The notes below the pieces were generated by a model. That model saw nothing but the letters and a program-made list of their open reading frames with translations. It was not told the DNA's origin and ran no database searches. From contig JABAKD010000030.1 of the NCBI GenBank assembly GCA_012845835.1, forward strand, positions 11,477,715 to 11,541,714: a stretch of DNA of 64,000 nt, given 5' to 3'. A program made the translations under genes and the position numbers. This document shows positions 9,919 through 21,357 of this stretch, one piece after another (position 1 is the first letter of the stretch; every line of letters starts with the position of its first letter). The stretch comes from Undaria pinnatifida (lineage: Eukaryota; Sar; Phaeophyceae; Laminariales; Alariaceae).

Positions 9919-10797
9919 GAGTGCCCTCATCAACTGAAACCAACCAACAGATACACATCTTGCCCGGGCTCGAGCGCAGGGGCGCCGGTCTGTCAAAGGG
10001 CCAATCCAGCCGTCGCGGTGATTCGTTGTTCATGGTGCCGCGCTGTAGGCTTCATACGTGCAGCGGTTGGTTGCGTGTGTGCTGTTGAGCTGTCATGTGC
10101 TGTGTGCGTGCTGGCCATGTGGCTGAAGGTGTGGCTGCAAGACGACACATGATGCGTCCAGAAGAACGCGTGTTAATTATACCAGTAGTATTAGATCGCT
10201 CTAATAATTCGGCTTTTTATATTATTGCGTTTGGTGCTGTTGGAGTGTTCATCATTTTGAGCGTGCTTGGTCTGCAGACACAGATAGGCTCAAAACCGTT
10301 CCTTTGCGCGACCTTACGCAAAAACATTCAGCAGGAGGAGTTACTGTATGAGGAATGTGTATAACTTCGTCGGGTGAATACGCACGTGAAAAAATTGCAT
10401 CTGCCACAGTAGTCTGAGTGCCTTCATCAACTGAAACCAACCAACAGACAGACACACATCTTGCCCGGGCTCGAGAGCAGGGGCGCCGGTCTGTCAAAGG
10501 GCTAACCCAGCCATCGCGTTCGTTCGTTATTGATGGTGCCGCGCTGTAGGCTTCATACGTGCAGCGGTTGGTTGCGTGTGTGCTGTTGGGCTGTCACGTA
10601 CTGTGTGCGCGCTGGCCATGTGGCTGAAGGTGTGACTGCAAGACGACACATACATGTGTCATGATACGTCCAGAAGAACGCGTGCTATACCAGTAGTAGT
10701 AGATCGCTCTAATAACTCGGCTTTTTATATATTATTGCGTTTGGTGCTGTTGGAGTGTTCATCATTTTGAGCGTGCTTGGTCTACAATAGGCTCAAA
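9919..10797 (+). mobile_element. TRIM-like pair of direct repeats of about 375 bp
   Basis: 9919-10294 and 10416-10797 are near-identical direct copies, starting gagtgcc-tcatcaactg and ending ataggctcaaa. They are separated by only about 120 bp of unrelated sequence. Such an LTR-spacer-LTR layout resembles a terminal-repeat retrotransposon in miniature. A simple tandem duplication with insertion is the alternative. No coding sequence. Confidence 0.6.
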
Positions 10798-10798
10798 C

Positions 10799-11147
10799 CT
10801 GATCTGTCATACGGATTAATTAATAAGTCGTTTTGGGGCCTACCTTCCACAGAGTCGGCGGCTGTTAGTGATAGTGGTACGATTTCATACCGGTCTAGGA
10901 TTATTTTCCTATATCCCCTTTAGGGCTCCTCTCTAAGTGAGTTCTTCGTACATTGTGCAAGTAAGCCCGGAGGACCCATCGTGTATCTCACGCCGAGTCG
11001 GAGAGCTGTTTTGTGACTATGGTACAATCAAATACTGATCTGCCATACGGATTAAGTTGTTTTGAGGCCTACCTTCCACAGAGTCGGGGGCTGTTAGGGA
11101 TAGTGGTACGATTTCACACCGGTCTAGGATTATTTTGTTTGTCTTGT
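10799..11147 (+). repeat. Local direct duplication of about 105 bp
   Basis: Units at 10799-10907 and 11034-11137 share catacggatta, ctaccttccacagagtcgg and ccggtctaggattatttt. Together with the neighbouring repeats it shows that 9.9-12 kb grew by successive local duplication. Confidence 0.8.
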
Positions 11148-11754
11148 GTGAGGCTTGATTATCCGCCTTTTTCCGTTTAGCTTGCCATTTCTCTGGTGTA
11201 AGTTCTCTGCGTTGAAAGTACCAATTGGATCGAGGGCATTTCTATATCCCCTTTATTATTTATTGGATCGAGAGCATTCTATGTCCCCTTTAGCGCCCCT
11301 CTCTAAGTCTGCATAATTCGTTGTTAATTTTTTTATATCTTCACCAGTTTAAGTGCCGCGTACATTGAAGTAGCTAATTGAGGACATGCAGTGTCGTCTT
11401 TTTTAGTTCTTTCCTGTAAGTGAGTTCTTCGTATTATATTTTGTAAACAAACATGGTAAGTTCTTCGCCTACTGCGGGAGTAAACACCGAGGGGTTTTCG
11501 AAGGCACAATCAACGGCGCCTTCCTTTTTCTCTTCCGTAAATTAAACATTTTCAACCATTCATTCCGTCCGATATCATTTTTATTGATGACATCACCTCT
11601 TTCCTTTCGCCTCGAAGCCTCGAGCCAAGCAGGTTCTCAAATTCTCCTTACGGCATTTCTGGCCTACTCTTACTTGGCGACGGTTTTAATGACAGTGTTT
11701 CGCCTATGCTTGCTTCCTTTGTTTATATGTTTTCCTTCCATCAAAGTGAACCTT
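11148..11754. other. AT-rich spacer
   Basis: It contains small degenerate repeats (ttggatcgag-gcatt at about 11225 and 11263). No gene was recognised. Confidence 0.4.
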
Positions 11755-12041
11755 TAGAACCTCATGTTCGTATTAAACTCTTGGCATTACTTTAAGCTTC
11801 AATTTCTTTATTACTACAACTTATTTCGTCGAGTGCTACCCTTCCTCACCCAAAGAATGGGCGCCATGGAATGTCAAATTATGATATTCAGAACCTCATA
11901 TTCGTATTAAACTCTCGGCATTACTTTAAACTTCAATAATGTCGAATCGAACAGCTACAACTTTTTCCCCTTTTTGTCCTCGTCCGAGTGCCGCCCTGCC
12001 CTACCCGAAGCATGGGCGCCGGCGAATGCCGGCGCCCATGC
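11755..12041 (+). repeat. Direct duplication ending in a strong hairpin
   Basis: Units at about 11757-11875 and 11900-12020 share agaacctcat-ttcgtattaaactc and gcattacttta. In the second unit a perfect 14 bp stem (12010-12023 with 12028-12041, gcatgggcgccggc and its complement) encloses a 4 nt loop, gaat. The first unit has only the half-site gggcgccatgg, so the palindrome arose or was kept only in one copy. Confidence 0.8.
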
Positions 12042-12760
12042 GGAGCCCTTGTAGTAGGTCTAAAAAACAAAACCTCGGTTTCTTATCAGAGGGCCGGCGG
12101 CACAAAACACAAAGCAGGGGGAAGGTGTCCTTCACGATCAATGCAGCCGGCCAAAAAAGATCTAGTACTTGCAGCCTGCCCGATGAGCCGTATAGTTTTG
12201 TAATCTACGGACACAAGATTCAAGAATGTACGAGCGATATAGGGGATATGATATCGGGAAATGAGTGTTTTCTATTGGATGGTGGTGTGTTGTCAGAATG
12301 TCAGCCACCCCGCTGGAAACATGCCTTCTACGGTATGTTTAGTTCTGGGCTGATTCCGATGGGGTACGCCCTTTATATCAGTCTTGTTTTGGTCCAGTTT
12401 TTGCCCCTGATTTGTGGGTGGCTTCTGGCCGATCTTGACTCATCTCATATTTTCATTGTGATAATATACCCGGATACGCGACAATAATATAATGGATTTT
12501 TCTACATATTGATCAACATCTGGGACTTCTCTTTTATCCGCTGCCACCGCGCGAGCAAGCCGACCCTGAGCATGGGTTTTCCCATCACACTAGTGTTAAA
12601 ACGATGGCCATTACATTAGAACCGTGCTCGGGGAGGTGAACGCGCTGGACCGGGGCTGACCCAAGACGTTTTTTTCCCGGGATGCTTCAGCAGCGATTTT
12701 TCTTCGTCATCGACCTCCACCCTACACGACAGTGACGGAACCCGCACGTACACCAGCAGC
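12042..12760. other. Spacer without a supported gene
   Basis: An open frame (11939-12487, 182 codons) overlaps the duplication and hairpin. Its C-terminal part is hydrophobic, but it has no recognised domain. I do not call it a gene. Confidence 0.35.
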
Positions 12761-12764
12761 AACA

Positions 12765-13270
12765 GAGAGCGGAGGGGGAAGGGGGGGGGGCGGGGATGGG
12801 ACTGAGGGAGGGGGGAAGGGGAAAGAAGGGAGGAAGGGGGGAGGGGGGGAAGGGGGAGCGTCATGCCCAAGAGACTGAAGTCTGGGTTTGGCCATCATCG
12901 TATTGAAATTTGTGGGCCTTCTAATGGCCATCACAAGATAGCGTAAGACCGCCCTGACTTCTTCGCCATGTACATTGTTGCGTTCTCTCCCAGGTGCCAT
13001 TGATGATGGACGTGATACCCTCTGTTAGCCCAATGCCATCCTTAGCCAGTTCCTAGGGTCTGCTAGTATGACATTTTTCTTTCTTTTCTTTTTCTTTTTC
13101 TTTTTTCTTTTCTTCTCTCCTTCTTTTTTCCTTGCTTTCTTGTCTTGTCTTTTCTTGCTTTTCTTGTCTTTTTCTTCTCTTTGCTTACCTTTTTCGTTTT
13201 GTTTCGTTTTTCTTCTCTTTTCTTTCCTTTCCTTTATATTCTTTTCTTTTCTTTGTTTCTTTTTCTCCAA
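12765..13270. repeat. Homopurine G-rich tract followed by polypyrimidine tract
   Basis: 12765-12860 is almost pure G/A with runs of 4-9 G. 13068-13268 is almost pure T/C (ttctttt type). Both strands could form non-B structures (quadruplex or triplex). Long frames here encode low-complexity proline, lysine or phenylalanine runs and are not genes. Confidence 0.85.
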
Positions 13271-13514
13271 TAATATTTGACTTACGCGTGTCGTGCGTAT
13301 GCGTAGTGATAAATACTACGTGTAATATATACATACGTGGTAGTCTTCCTTGGGTGGCAATCGGAATATTTGGTTTCTCCAGGCGTGAGTAGTGACACGT
13401 ATGCACCTGCCTGGACCTGGCACATCGTAGACTGACTCCCGATTTCACTTTTTTTAGATGTTTCTGGTGGAGGCATGAACTGCGTCAGCTGTGATATATG
13501 CGTGTACCACCTTG

Positions 13515-13735
<221 letters not shown>

Positions 13736-13841
13736 AGTACAACACAGTGGACGGCCCAGATAAATTATGTATGGTGATCTGATGATGCTGTTGTTGTAGC
13801 CTATAATACCAGGTATTTCCAGATCTTCCCGGAAAATACCA

Positions 13842-14470
13842 GGGCTTTTCACGGGTTGGGTCAAATATCGCGGGTCGGGTCGGGTCGGGTCGGGTCAGCT
13901 CTGACCCGACCCGACCCGTGAGAATTGCGAGACGTCTTCACCCCAACCGACCTGACCCGCGAGAATCTCGCGACCTCTTGACCCGACCCGACCCGACCCG
14001 CGAGATTTTTTAAAACCTCCTGACTGACCCGACCCGACCCGACCCGCGAGATTTTGAAAACCTCCTGACCCGACCCGACCCGAACCGACCCGCGAGGTTT
14101 CGAAATCCTCCTGGCCCGACCCGACCCGACCCGACCCGCCACAATTCGGGTGACCCGCGAGATGCAGGCTTCATGCGGTTCAGGTCGACTTGACCCGTGA
14201 CATTTCTTACGGGTCAAAGTCGAAAAGTCACCGGGTCAAAGTATGTATAATACCTCGGTCGGTTGGCTGGTCCTTATTGGTCCCTCGTACTTTTTCCAGT
14301 ATGTCGTGTTCTCTGTTTTTTTACCGGCATTGTTTGCAGCTGATGATTATTCACATGTCACGTGGTGTGCGCGCAAAAAATGATAAAGAAACCGCAACCC
14401 ACATGCATGGGCATGCCCGTACCGCTAGACCACCAGGTTGACCCGAGGAGCGACCCGACGAGCGATTTTT
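13842..14470 (-). mobile_element. Non-autonomous dispersed element with GGGTC array (copy 2)
   Basis: This is an inverted copy of 5642-6212. The GACCC array (13842-14215) is followed by the unique part, including the A-box-like and B-box-like sequences on the minus strand near 14390-14430. Divergence from copy 1 is moderate. No coding capacity. Confidence 0.7.
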
Positions 14471-15473
14471 TTATTTCAAAATTTACGGTTTTCCCCCTTG
14501 CAAGTTTGGCCTCTCATGTCTTTACGAGCTCCCTTGTTTGTTGTTTGCTGTTTTTGGTTTTTGTTTGTGTTTTGAGCTTGTGGGGCAGGACAGCAGTTCG
14601 TTGTGGGGTAGAACCGATAATTGGCGTTGGTCTACCATGACGAGCTGGACAGGGAGTCGGATTCAGGCGCTCTCGTTGCATCGGAAGGTCGGCAGCGATG
14701 GATGGCTTCCGACGCGCGGGTTGATGAGCAGAGAGAACTTCCCTTTCTTCATGCTCTATGCCTGGGCTCTTCAGAAGGTCAGCTTGTACTCGTACCATGG
14801 CTTATCCATCACGTCGGTACGTGCTGCCTGGTGTGGTACCTCGTGGAACGTAGATCTAGGTTAAGGCTCTGTAGGGTGTCGGCATTCCCGCCTGCAATGA
14901 TTACACGTAAATATTGCCACTTACGACGTGCAAGAGAGCTTATTGCGATCAATGTTACGCAACACGCAAGTGCTTCTTCCATGAGCTCGCTTGCTTGCTT
15001 CCACAGGAATAATGAAACCTGCTGTGTCACTTCGTACACACTTCAGATACCAGTAGTCTACCTGCTGGTACACTACCGTCGTAGAAGCAATTCAAAGTTC
15101 TGTTTGCTGTTTGCGGGACTTACTACCAGGGGCACGCGCGGTAAAGGTCGGGACGGGAAATTGTGGTCAGGGCGGGAACGGGACGGGAAAGGCAAACTGC
15201 TGCGTGAAAAAATCGTTCCCGACCGCGCACGATTCCAACTTTTCCCATTCCAACCGTCTGAGGACGACACCCCGGACAATAGCCTATTGAATATACCTAT
15301 TGAATGTCAATAAGTTGGGGTATTGGATATGGATACCTTTACCTACTGATACGTTCGATAGGTATGCGAATTTGTCGATCGATGCCCATTGCTTGGACCA
15401 CTAGGTCCACAGAAATTGGTACAATGGAGTATTGTTCTTAAGACAGATTTGTGAATCGGTCTATCGAGACCTA
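14471..15473. other. Spacer without a supported gene
   Basis: A 230-codon open frame (14621-15313) shows no recognised domain, and its C-terminal part is a gggacgggaa-type repeat translated. 15290-15470 contains tatcgat/cctattg motifs like those of the degenerate satellite at 23.7-25.4 kb. Confidence 0.35.
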
Positions 15474-15800
15474 GCAGACACGGCGGAGGGGCTTGAGAGG
15501 GACCTTTACTTAGCTAAGGGAGCCAAGGTCATGCTCACGAAGAACCTGTACCAACAAGCTGGACTCGTGAACGGCATTCGAGGCCAAGTCGTCGAGTTGG
15601 CGTTTGCAGACGACGGGCCCCGCCGAACCTCCCCCTTTACGTTGTCGTCTTAGGGTTAGGGGGTACTCAGGGGGGGAATGGTCGTCTCAGGAGAGATATA
15701 GAGGGTGTGTGCCGATTTCTCCCGTAGACACTACTTGGCAGGACGGGGGAACGCAGGTCAGGACGCAACTGCCGTTGAGGCTCTGCTGGGCCAAACGTCA
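15474..15800 (+). pseudogene. Pif1-family helicase fragment (copy 2, internally deleted)
   Basis: Near-duplicate of the helicase fragment at 7139. It reads ADTAEGLERDLYLAKG, KVMLTKNLYQQAGLVNGI and GQVVELAFADD, then a frameshift at about 15615, then SPVDTTWQDGG and QLPLRLCWA. At CWA it jumps straight to the sequence that lies about 320 bp further downstream in copy 1 (cacatcggctctattccacc), so the THKSQ...LSRAK part is deleted. This copy keeps GLVNG where copy 1 has RLVNG. Non-functional transposon remnant. Confidence 0.85.
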
Positions 15801-15930
15801 CATCGGCTCTATTCCACCTGTGGTGCCCCTCGCAATCACACGAACCAATGGCCCGTGGACGCACACGTCTGACAACAGTTACATATATCAGCTGTCGCTC
15901 GTTTTAGCGACAGCTTTAGTATCTTTTTTC
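15801..15930 (+). mobile_element. Helitron-like 3' end with perfect 10 bp hairpin
   Basis: The stem agctgtcgct (15890-15899) pairs with agcgacagct (15906-15915) around the loop cgtttt. Similarity with copy 1 extends a little past the hairpin (tatctttt). Consistent with a Helitron terminus. Confidence 0.55.
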
Positions 15931-15974
15931 GAGTCTTTCAGGTGGAGGCTGGCGTCGAAAGCTCGACATTGCCA

Positions 15975-16420
15975 GTTGGGCTGCTGTCGCCCTTCTGGCG
16001 TTGGCGCACGGACCGAGTTAGGGTCAATCGCCCCCAACGGACGTCTCTCCATGATGACCTACTCTCACCACGAAACAGCAGTAGATACACTCAGCGGACA
16101 CACCCCTAGCGGGCACACACTCTCCATGCCCGCTCTCCGCTGGCCACTATTGTCGCCCGCTGCGCCCGTTGTCTGTGTGCTGCCCGCTGTGTGAGCGCTG
16201 TGTGCCAGCTGTGTGAGCGGTGTGTGCTGATGTTTTTGCCCGTGTGGTCTGCTGTGTGTGCTCCGTGGTGGTCTGCCTCCACCTGCAGTCTAAACTCGAA
16301 TGATTCCACACCAAAATCAAGTCTAGTCGAAGACACGCACGCAATTTTTTTTTTTTTCATGGGAGCCTATATTGCGAGGCCCAGGTGTAGATTAGAAACT
16401 CGCTTCGCTCGAATAAACAC
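15975..16420 (-). mobile_element. Module X of the Helitron-like element, inverted
   Basis: Reverse-complement copy of about 6580-7138, from ctgtcgcccttctggcgttgg to the cccaggtgtagattagaaac block. In copy 1, module X lies upstream of the helicase in the same orientation. Here it lies downstream and inverted, so the element was rearranged. Confidence 0.75.
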
Positions 16421-16526
16421 ATATTTCTGCACTGTAGTACTCAGCACAAACGCATACACGACACATCTAACGCAAATATCGTGTACTAGAGGAGCACCAC
16501 TATATATATGACTTACAGTATATACA

Positions 16527-17100
16527 TGATAAACTGATGCATTCTTTCCGAAACCGTCACATTTATCCTCTTAAAGGATGTCTAGTTTCCACCCACAGAT
16601 GAAGCTGCCCCGCCCGACCCCCCCCCCCCCCCCCCCATGATAAACTGGTGCATTCTTTCCGGAACCGTCAGATTTATCCCCTTAAAGGATTTATAGCTTC
16701 CACGCACAAATTGAGCTGCCCCACCCGCCCCCCCCCCCTCCCCCCCCCCCCCCCCCCCCCCCGCTCCCTTTTGATCAAAACCAGGTTCCCACGTCCTTAT
16801 AAACCCCGCCCCCCCCCCTCACCGGTTATTCGACTTGCAGGATTCACTTGATAAACTGATGCATTTCCTTCCACAGCTGTCAGATTTTGTCCCCCTCAGA
16901 AACGGGTTTTATAATTTCCGCGCACAGACTGACTAACATCACCCTGTTGACCCTGATAGCCACACTGTACGTAGTTGCAAGGGGAGTCGCCGACCTATAT
17001 CCTTAATGAGGACACACAACCCGTAATACGCGCGATCGGAGTATCACACACAGCTTGCAAACGACAAAATATTCGATCTCACAGCTGGAGTGTATTTTTA
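16527..17100 (+). repeat. Three related units with poly-C tails plus a dispersed 265 bp module
   Basis: Units begin at 16527, 16637 and 16849 with gataaactg-tgcat and share gtca-attt-tcc and a conserved cgcaca block. The first two end in long C runs (about 16619-16636 and 16729-16762). The third continues to about 17100 (gatctcacagctggagtg). This longer form recurs inverted at 36248-36505, and its end recurs again at 41300-41400. Confidence 0.8.
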
Positions 17101-17642
17101 TTTTCTTAATATACATACCGCCAATATATATGTACTTTGCGGCCAAGCAGCAATATTATGGACAACTCTCTCTCCTGCAGTTTCAGATTGCGCGAATACC
17201 GAGCTAAGTGTGGGACCCAAAAAAAAACACTGCGTCTACTTACTAGCACCCGTCATCACACCAACGCCTGCACTGCATAGTGCAAATTCCATACGAAGAA
17301 GAAATGGACGCATCTCCAGCGTGGAGACATGCGCGCATGTTCGCGAAGCAAGGTAATCAAACCGACATCGCACGAACGCCTGCATTGCACAATGCAGCTT
17401 CCCCACGGAAAAGGGCGCACTCGAGCTTGGAGACGTGCGCGAGCCACCCTGATGACATAAACAGGGACCCTGAGCACCACACATAAAATCAAAACCCAAA
17501 CGCGCAACCTACGACACCGGGGCGGCTGAACACCGCCCCTTAGGTACGTGTAGCTAACAGCAACGAACACTCTGCCCGCGTTGCTGCGACCGCCTCATTC
17601 CCCCTCCACTGACTCCCTCAAAAAGCACGGGCGGGTGGGTGG
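17101..17642. repeat. Flank of the DIRS-like element with a tandem of about 104 bp
   Basis: 17268-17345 and 17370-17450 are degenerate tandem copies (acgcctgca-tgca ... tggagac-tgcgcg). No gene was recognised. Confidence 0.6.
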
Positions 17643-17874
17643 GAAATCAGCCTGTCCATCACACCTTGAACCTGTCTCGCTGACGATGCTTCTCTCTTCT
17701 CTGCGTGCTTCGCTTGCTAGTCAGCAGCCAGACAGACTGACCCAAGGTTCCCTCTACTACCAGGACAAGTACAAGTAACCACCCGCGTTGATCTCCTTGG
17801 TAAACGTGCAATAACCCCAAACTTCTTCCGTACATACAAAACTCTTATTTTCTCGTGCCTCGCTAATAATACGC
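17643..17874 (-). repeat. Terminal direct repeat of the DIRS-like element (3' side)
   Basis: A block of 232 bp starting gaaatcagcc and ending aataatacgc. It is closely similar to 23427-23660 in the same orientation, with a few substitutions and small indels. It marks the downstream end of the minus-strand retroelement. Confidence 0.9.
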
Positions 17875-18297
17875 TTTTTATATGTGTACTTTGCTTTCGA
17901 AGTTGTATCATATTAATGCGCACCCCCCGCTCGGAACACGGGGGACGGAGAGAGGGGCAGGCCCCCGGGCTGCTCCGAACACGGGGGGCGGAGAGAGGGG
18001 CAGGCCCCCGGGGCTGCTCCAACAGCAGCCCCACGCTATCGTCCGTAACCCTGAGTCGACTTCGATCCCAACTGGCAATGTCGAGCTTTCGACGCCAGCC
18101 TCCAACAATGGTACTTGGCTCAGCTTACGGACGCATTGCGTCCCCCCCCTACCCCCTTTTGCTGTACCCTAGGATGCGCACGTCGAGATCCAACTTCTCA
18201 TTTTTTTCCGCCTGGCACCAATAATAAGGTTACGTACTAACTGAAGCAGGTACGTCGACTCCTACGCCTCCAGCTTTGGAATGGGGTTAACTTGCCC
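17875..18297 (-). other. 3' untranslated part of the DIRS-like element
   Basis: Contains a GC-rich tandem pair of about 53 bp at 17930-18030 (cggagagaggggcaggcccccgg). A sequence at about 18069-18108 (ggcaatgtcgagctttcgac) also occurs inverted near 15947-15985. No coding sequence. Confidence 0.6.
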
Positions 18298-19422
18298 CTA
18301 ATCTGTACCCTGCCCTGGCTGGATCCCGTTGCCCATCCCCTCTTGGGCCATTACGTTTGCTACCCAGCTGGCATCCTTCCCGTGGCTACGAACGTACGCC
18401 TTATACGCATCAGACTCCCACCAGCCCTCCCGTTGCAACGTCTCTGGGGAGGCACCCCCTGCTGACAAGTGCGTTGCGCCTCCAATCCTAAGGGAGTGCA
18501 GAGCATACTCATCCGCCCGCACGTCCGCCGACGCAACCACTTCTCGCAGGGCTACCGTCGCTTTTTGCTCCGTCCACATGGACCATCTGCCACCACCGCT
18601 GCCATACGCCACCAGGGGAGCCGACGAGGGCAAAATCAAGTAGCAAGACATCAACTCGAGCATAAACTCGACAGCACCGCCACCGGCCCCCACGGGCCTC
18701 GGTGAACCCGCCCGAACGCGCGAAATAACCGCCCCTTTGCGCAACTGGTCGCCCTTTGAGACCCACGAAATCGAACCTCGACGCGGTCGGCTCTTGACCA
18801 TTGCGCCACCCCCAACTGTGCCCGACCGCGAACGAAAGCCGCGTCTGCCCGCCGTAAACAATACGTTTCGTGAGTACGCGACCGGGTTTCCGCGAACATT
18901 TCGGACGCGCGGGTCCAACAACAAAACGACGCACACAACGCAAGCCACAACACGCGCCCCCCGTTACGCCAAGCAGGGATCAAAGTTTCGCCAGCGAGCA
19001 ACATAACCCACGACACGGGCGGACGCACGGTCGCCTGATTACCCACTTCGGTATGCGAGCGCGCCGCACCTTTGAGGGCGCTCGCGATGACGGGGTGAGT
19101 GGTGTCGAGCTCGAAACTGCGTGAAATGAGATGAAAAAACTTGATGGCCGACAGATGGCTTTCGATGGTCGCCGACCGCAGTTTCTTGGTAGCAAACGCG
19201 TACGCTACGTACTCAAAACAAATGCCACACGTTGGTCATACCGTCGATGCCGCGATCAAGAAAGACGGGAACGCCAGAACGTACCCAAAAGCCTACCCAT
19301 GCTCCAAAATGCCCCAAATAAGCTCGCTCAGTCGAGGCCGCAACGGCGTGTCGCATGAGTCCGAGGCCAACACCGAAGTACAAAGAGAAATGCCGATGGT
19401 CCCCAGTTCCCGAACCTGCCAC
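18298..19422 (-). pseudogene. Tyrosine recombinase (YR) of the DIRS-like element, frameshifted
   Basis: Recombines element circles into the genome. Three frames are needed. The N-terminal core-binding part (19422 to about 19213) has LMRHAVAASTERAYLGHF. A middle part (about 19046-18860) has WTRASEMFAETRS with the first catalytic arginine context. The C-terminal ORF (18948-18298) has SWVSKGDQLRKGAVISR, then HSLRIGGATHLSAGG (H151, R154 of that ORF) and GWWESDAYKAYVR with the likely nucleophile Y185. The second W stands where related elements usually have a GRW context. Catalytic residues remain, but at least two frameshifts break the gene. Confidence 0.85.
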
Positions 19423-20042
19423 GGGATGTTGGAACGAACGGCGCGCAAATTATCAAGAACGGAGCCGCGATCCCAGCGAGAGATACCGTCGCCGGCAGCG
19501 TTGTGGATACCACGCACATGCGTCGCCTCGAAATGCCATCCAGATGACACTTCGAGAACGCCGAGGAGACGCATGAGGGCACCGGAACGCGGTTCTAGCC
19601 CCCCCCGACACCGCCACACCCAATGCACGGCGGCCTCGTTGTCTCTTCGCAACAAAACATAATCTCCCGTCGCTGACGGTCCATCGGCACACGAAGACAC
19701 TAGGACAAATGCCGACACAACCATGCCCAAAAGTTCAAGCACGTTGATAGATAAGTCGTCCATGCCGCGGACGGACTTACTCGAGCCGCAAAACCGTGAC
19801 TGTTCCTGGGCTGTGAGGTCATAGCGCCAGTAAACATCGGTTTCGAGACAGTATCCTCCGACGGCGGTTTTTGGCGCGTCCAAAAACAACGTACGTTGTG
19901 CCGGGCGCTCCAGCAAATGATACATCGGCGCCGACAACACCCCGCCGCGCGCGTCAACACATTTCTCAACAAACCACCGCCAGAACTCGAGATCCGCATG
20001 GAACTCGGGCCCAAGGGTAACACGCCGCCCCGGATTGGCCAT
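19293..20042 (-). CDS. RNase H domain of the DIRS-like element (249-codon open segment)
   Basis: Degrades the RNA strand during reverse transcription. The ORF contains the acidic residues expected of an RNase H fold: LFLDAPKTAVGG (D55), INVLELLGMVV (E103), LLRRDNEAAVHWV (D134) and HNAAGDGISRWD (D185). The upstream connection to the reverse transcriptase is broken by a frameshift near 20045, and its end overlaps the start of the recombinase region in another frame. The initial methionine is probably internal to the original polyprotein. Confidence 0.85.
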   Translation of the reverse strand: MANPGRRVTLGPEFHADLEFWRWFVEKCVDARGGVLSAPMYHLLERPAQRTLFLDAPKTAVGGYCLETDVYWRYDLTAQEQSRFCGSSKSVRGMDDLSINVLELLGMVVSAFVLVSSCADGPSATGDYVLLRRDNEAAVHWVWRCRGGLEPRSGALMRLLGVLEVSSGWHFEATHVRGIHNAAGDGISRWDRGSVLDNLRAVRSNIPWQVRELGTIGISLCTSVLASDSCDTPLRPRLSELIWGILEHG

Positions 20043-21357
20043 TCAGCCAGCGAAGTAAGTGATCACCGGCTGCTATGCGCGGCATCCCAACCGAAGCCAA
20101 CAAACGATGCACGAAAAAAGACCCGGTACAAACGGCAAAAGAGATGTGCATGAGGAAACCCGCCAGCTGCGACACCTGCTAGTCGGGGGCCACTCCGCTG
20201 AAAGCAATCGCAGCTTGAGACATTTATGTGGCGGCGACGTCACCGTAAGCGCCTCTGTGTCCACCAAACAGCCCAGCACTTCGAGACGCGTGTCTCAGTT
20301 AGTGATTTTGCTGGCGAACAAAAGAGGAGGGTCGGACGCACCACGTACGCCCAACAAGCGAAAGTAGTCCGACGCCAAGGACTGCACAGCCTGCATACAG
20401 CGACGACCGTCCGGCCACCACTGAACCTAGACAAGAATGCCGTCGTCTACGTAGTACCGCACGAGAAAACGACTCCCGGCGTAGCCGCCGCTACCGGAAA
20501 CGGTTCGACAATCACGAGGGAGGGGCCTAACCGAACCCCCCCGCGGCGGGGCAAGACGCACATGTTCGACGGCAGCCGCCCCTTGTGGGGAAACGGCCGC
20601 ATCTTGAAACGTAGAGTGGGTGTGGGCATGTTCCAGCGCAGAAGCCATCATCCCGCAGAACCAGGGGCTATTACGTCACCCGAATTGCAAGCGAAGATCC
20701 ACAACTACGTATTCGCCCATCGCGTACCCAAACACCGGCGCCCCTACCGGGTCAAGTAACTAAGACTTGAAGAAAGGCGTATTTCACGTCAACGCGACTA
20801 AGGACGATTCTAGCTGTGGGACCGTGCATTTGCCGCAAAAACAACACCCGTAACAACACATCCCGAAGCACATGACCGAGCTCGCAGGATGGGGCGGAGG
20901 AAAAATCGGCATCGTCGTTAACGCTGGAATGGCCGCCCGCGCGCGCAAACGTGAGATCGTGAATGATGCGAAACTCAGGCACGACGGCCAACGGCGAAAC
21001 ACGTAAACCCCGAATATCAGACGTGGAACTCAATTTAAACACCAAAGCCCGACCGTGCACAACATCAGCACATATATTTCGGTGAACAGCAACGGCATGG
21101 GCGGCGACGCTCGGGTGGTTACCGTATGCAAGCTCAGCAGTCAGATTACCCCCCCGCACAACACACCGGGGAGCCCGGTGCCAAAACGCGGAGCAACTGG
21201 TCAACACGAGGGAAGTTCTTGACGGTACCAAATCAGTGACGAACAATGTGAGGATGAGTATGTGGGGCAATGCGAGCGGATCCGACAGCAAACGTAAACA
21301 ATTCAACACTGCCGGCACAGGCTCGCAAAAGAGACGACCCCGTGCTGGCAACCACAT
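19966..21357 (-). pseudogene. Reverse transcriptase of the DIRS-like element, frameshifted
   Basis: RT core spread over several frames. 21357-20752 carries the fingers: GLRVSPLAVVPEFRIIHDLTFA, SVNDDADF, and SRVDVKYAFLQVLVT with the first catalytic aspartate. A frameshift at 20752 leads to GAPVFGYAMGEYVVVDLRLQFG, where a TGA replaces the expected W codon before RNSPWF. 20651-20427 has EHAHTHSTFQ and the catalytic YVDD at about 20442-20453. The connection domain (20279-19966) has DTEALTV, PPHKC and LAGFLMHISFAV. The YVDD and DIRS-like context are clear. It is inactive as it stands. Confidence 0.88.

Noticed and set aside
11939-12487. 182-codon open frame with a hydrophobic C-terminus
   Set aside because: Runs through a local duplication and a perfect hairpin. 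No homology recognised.
14621-15313. 230-codon open frame
   Set aside because: The C-terminal third is a gggacgggaa repeat translated, and no domain is seen.
18765-18812. tRNA-like A box (TGGCGCAATGG) and B box (GGTTCGATTTC) on the minus strand
   Set aside because: The boxes are only about 20 nt apart, too close for a tRNA, and the sequence is coding for the tyrosine recombinase in that region.
20226-20759. 177-codon plus-strand open frame
   Set aside because: Antisense shadow of the reverse transcriptase region carrying the YVDD motif on the other strand.
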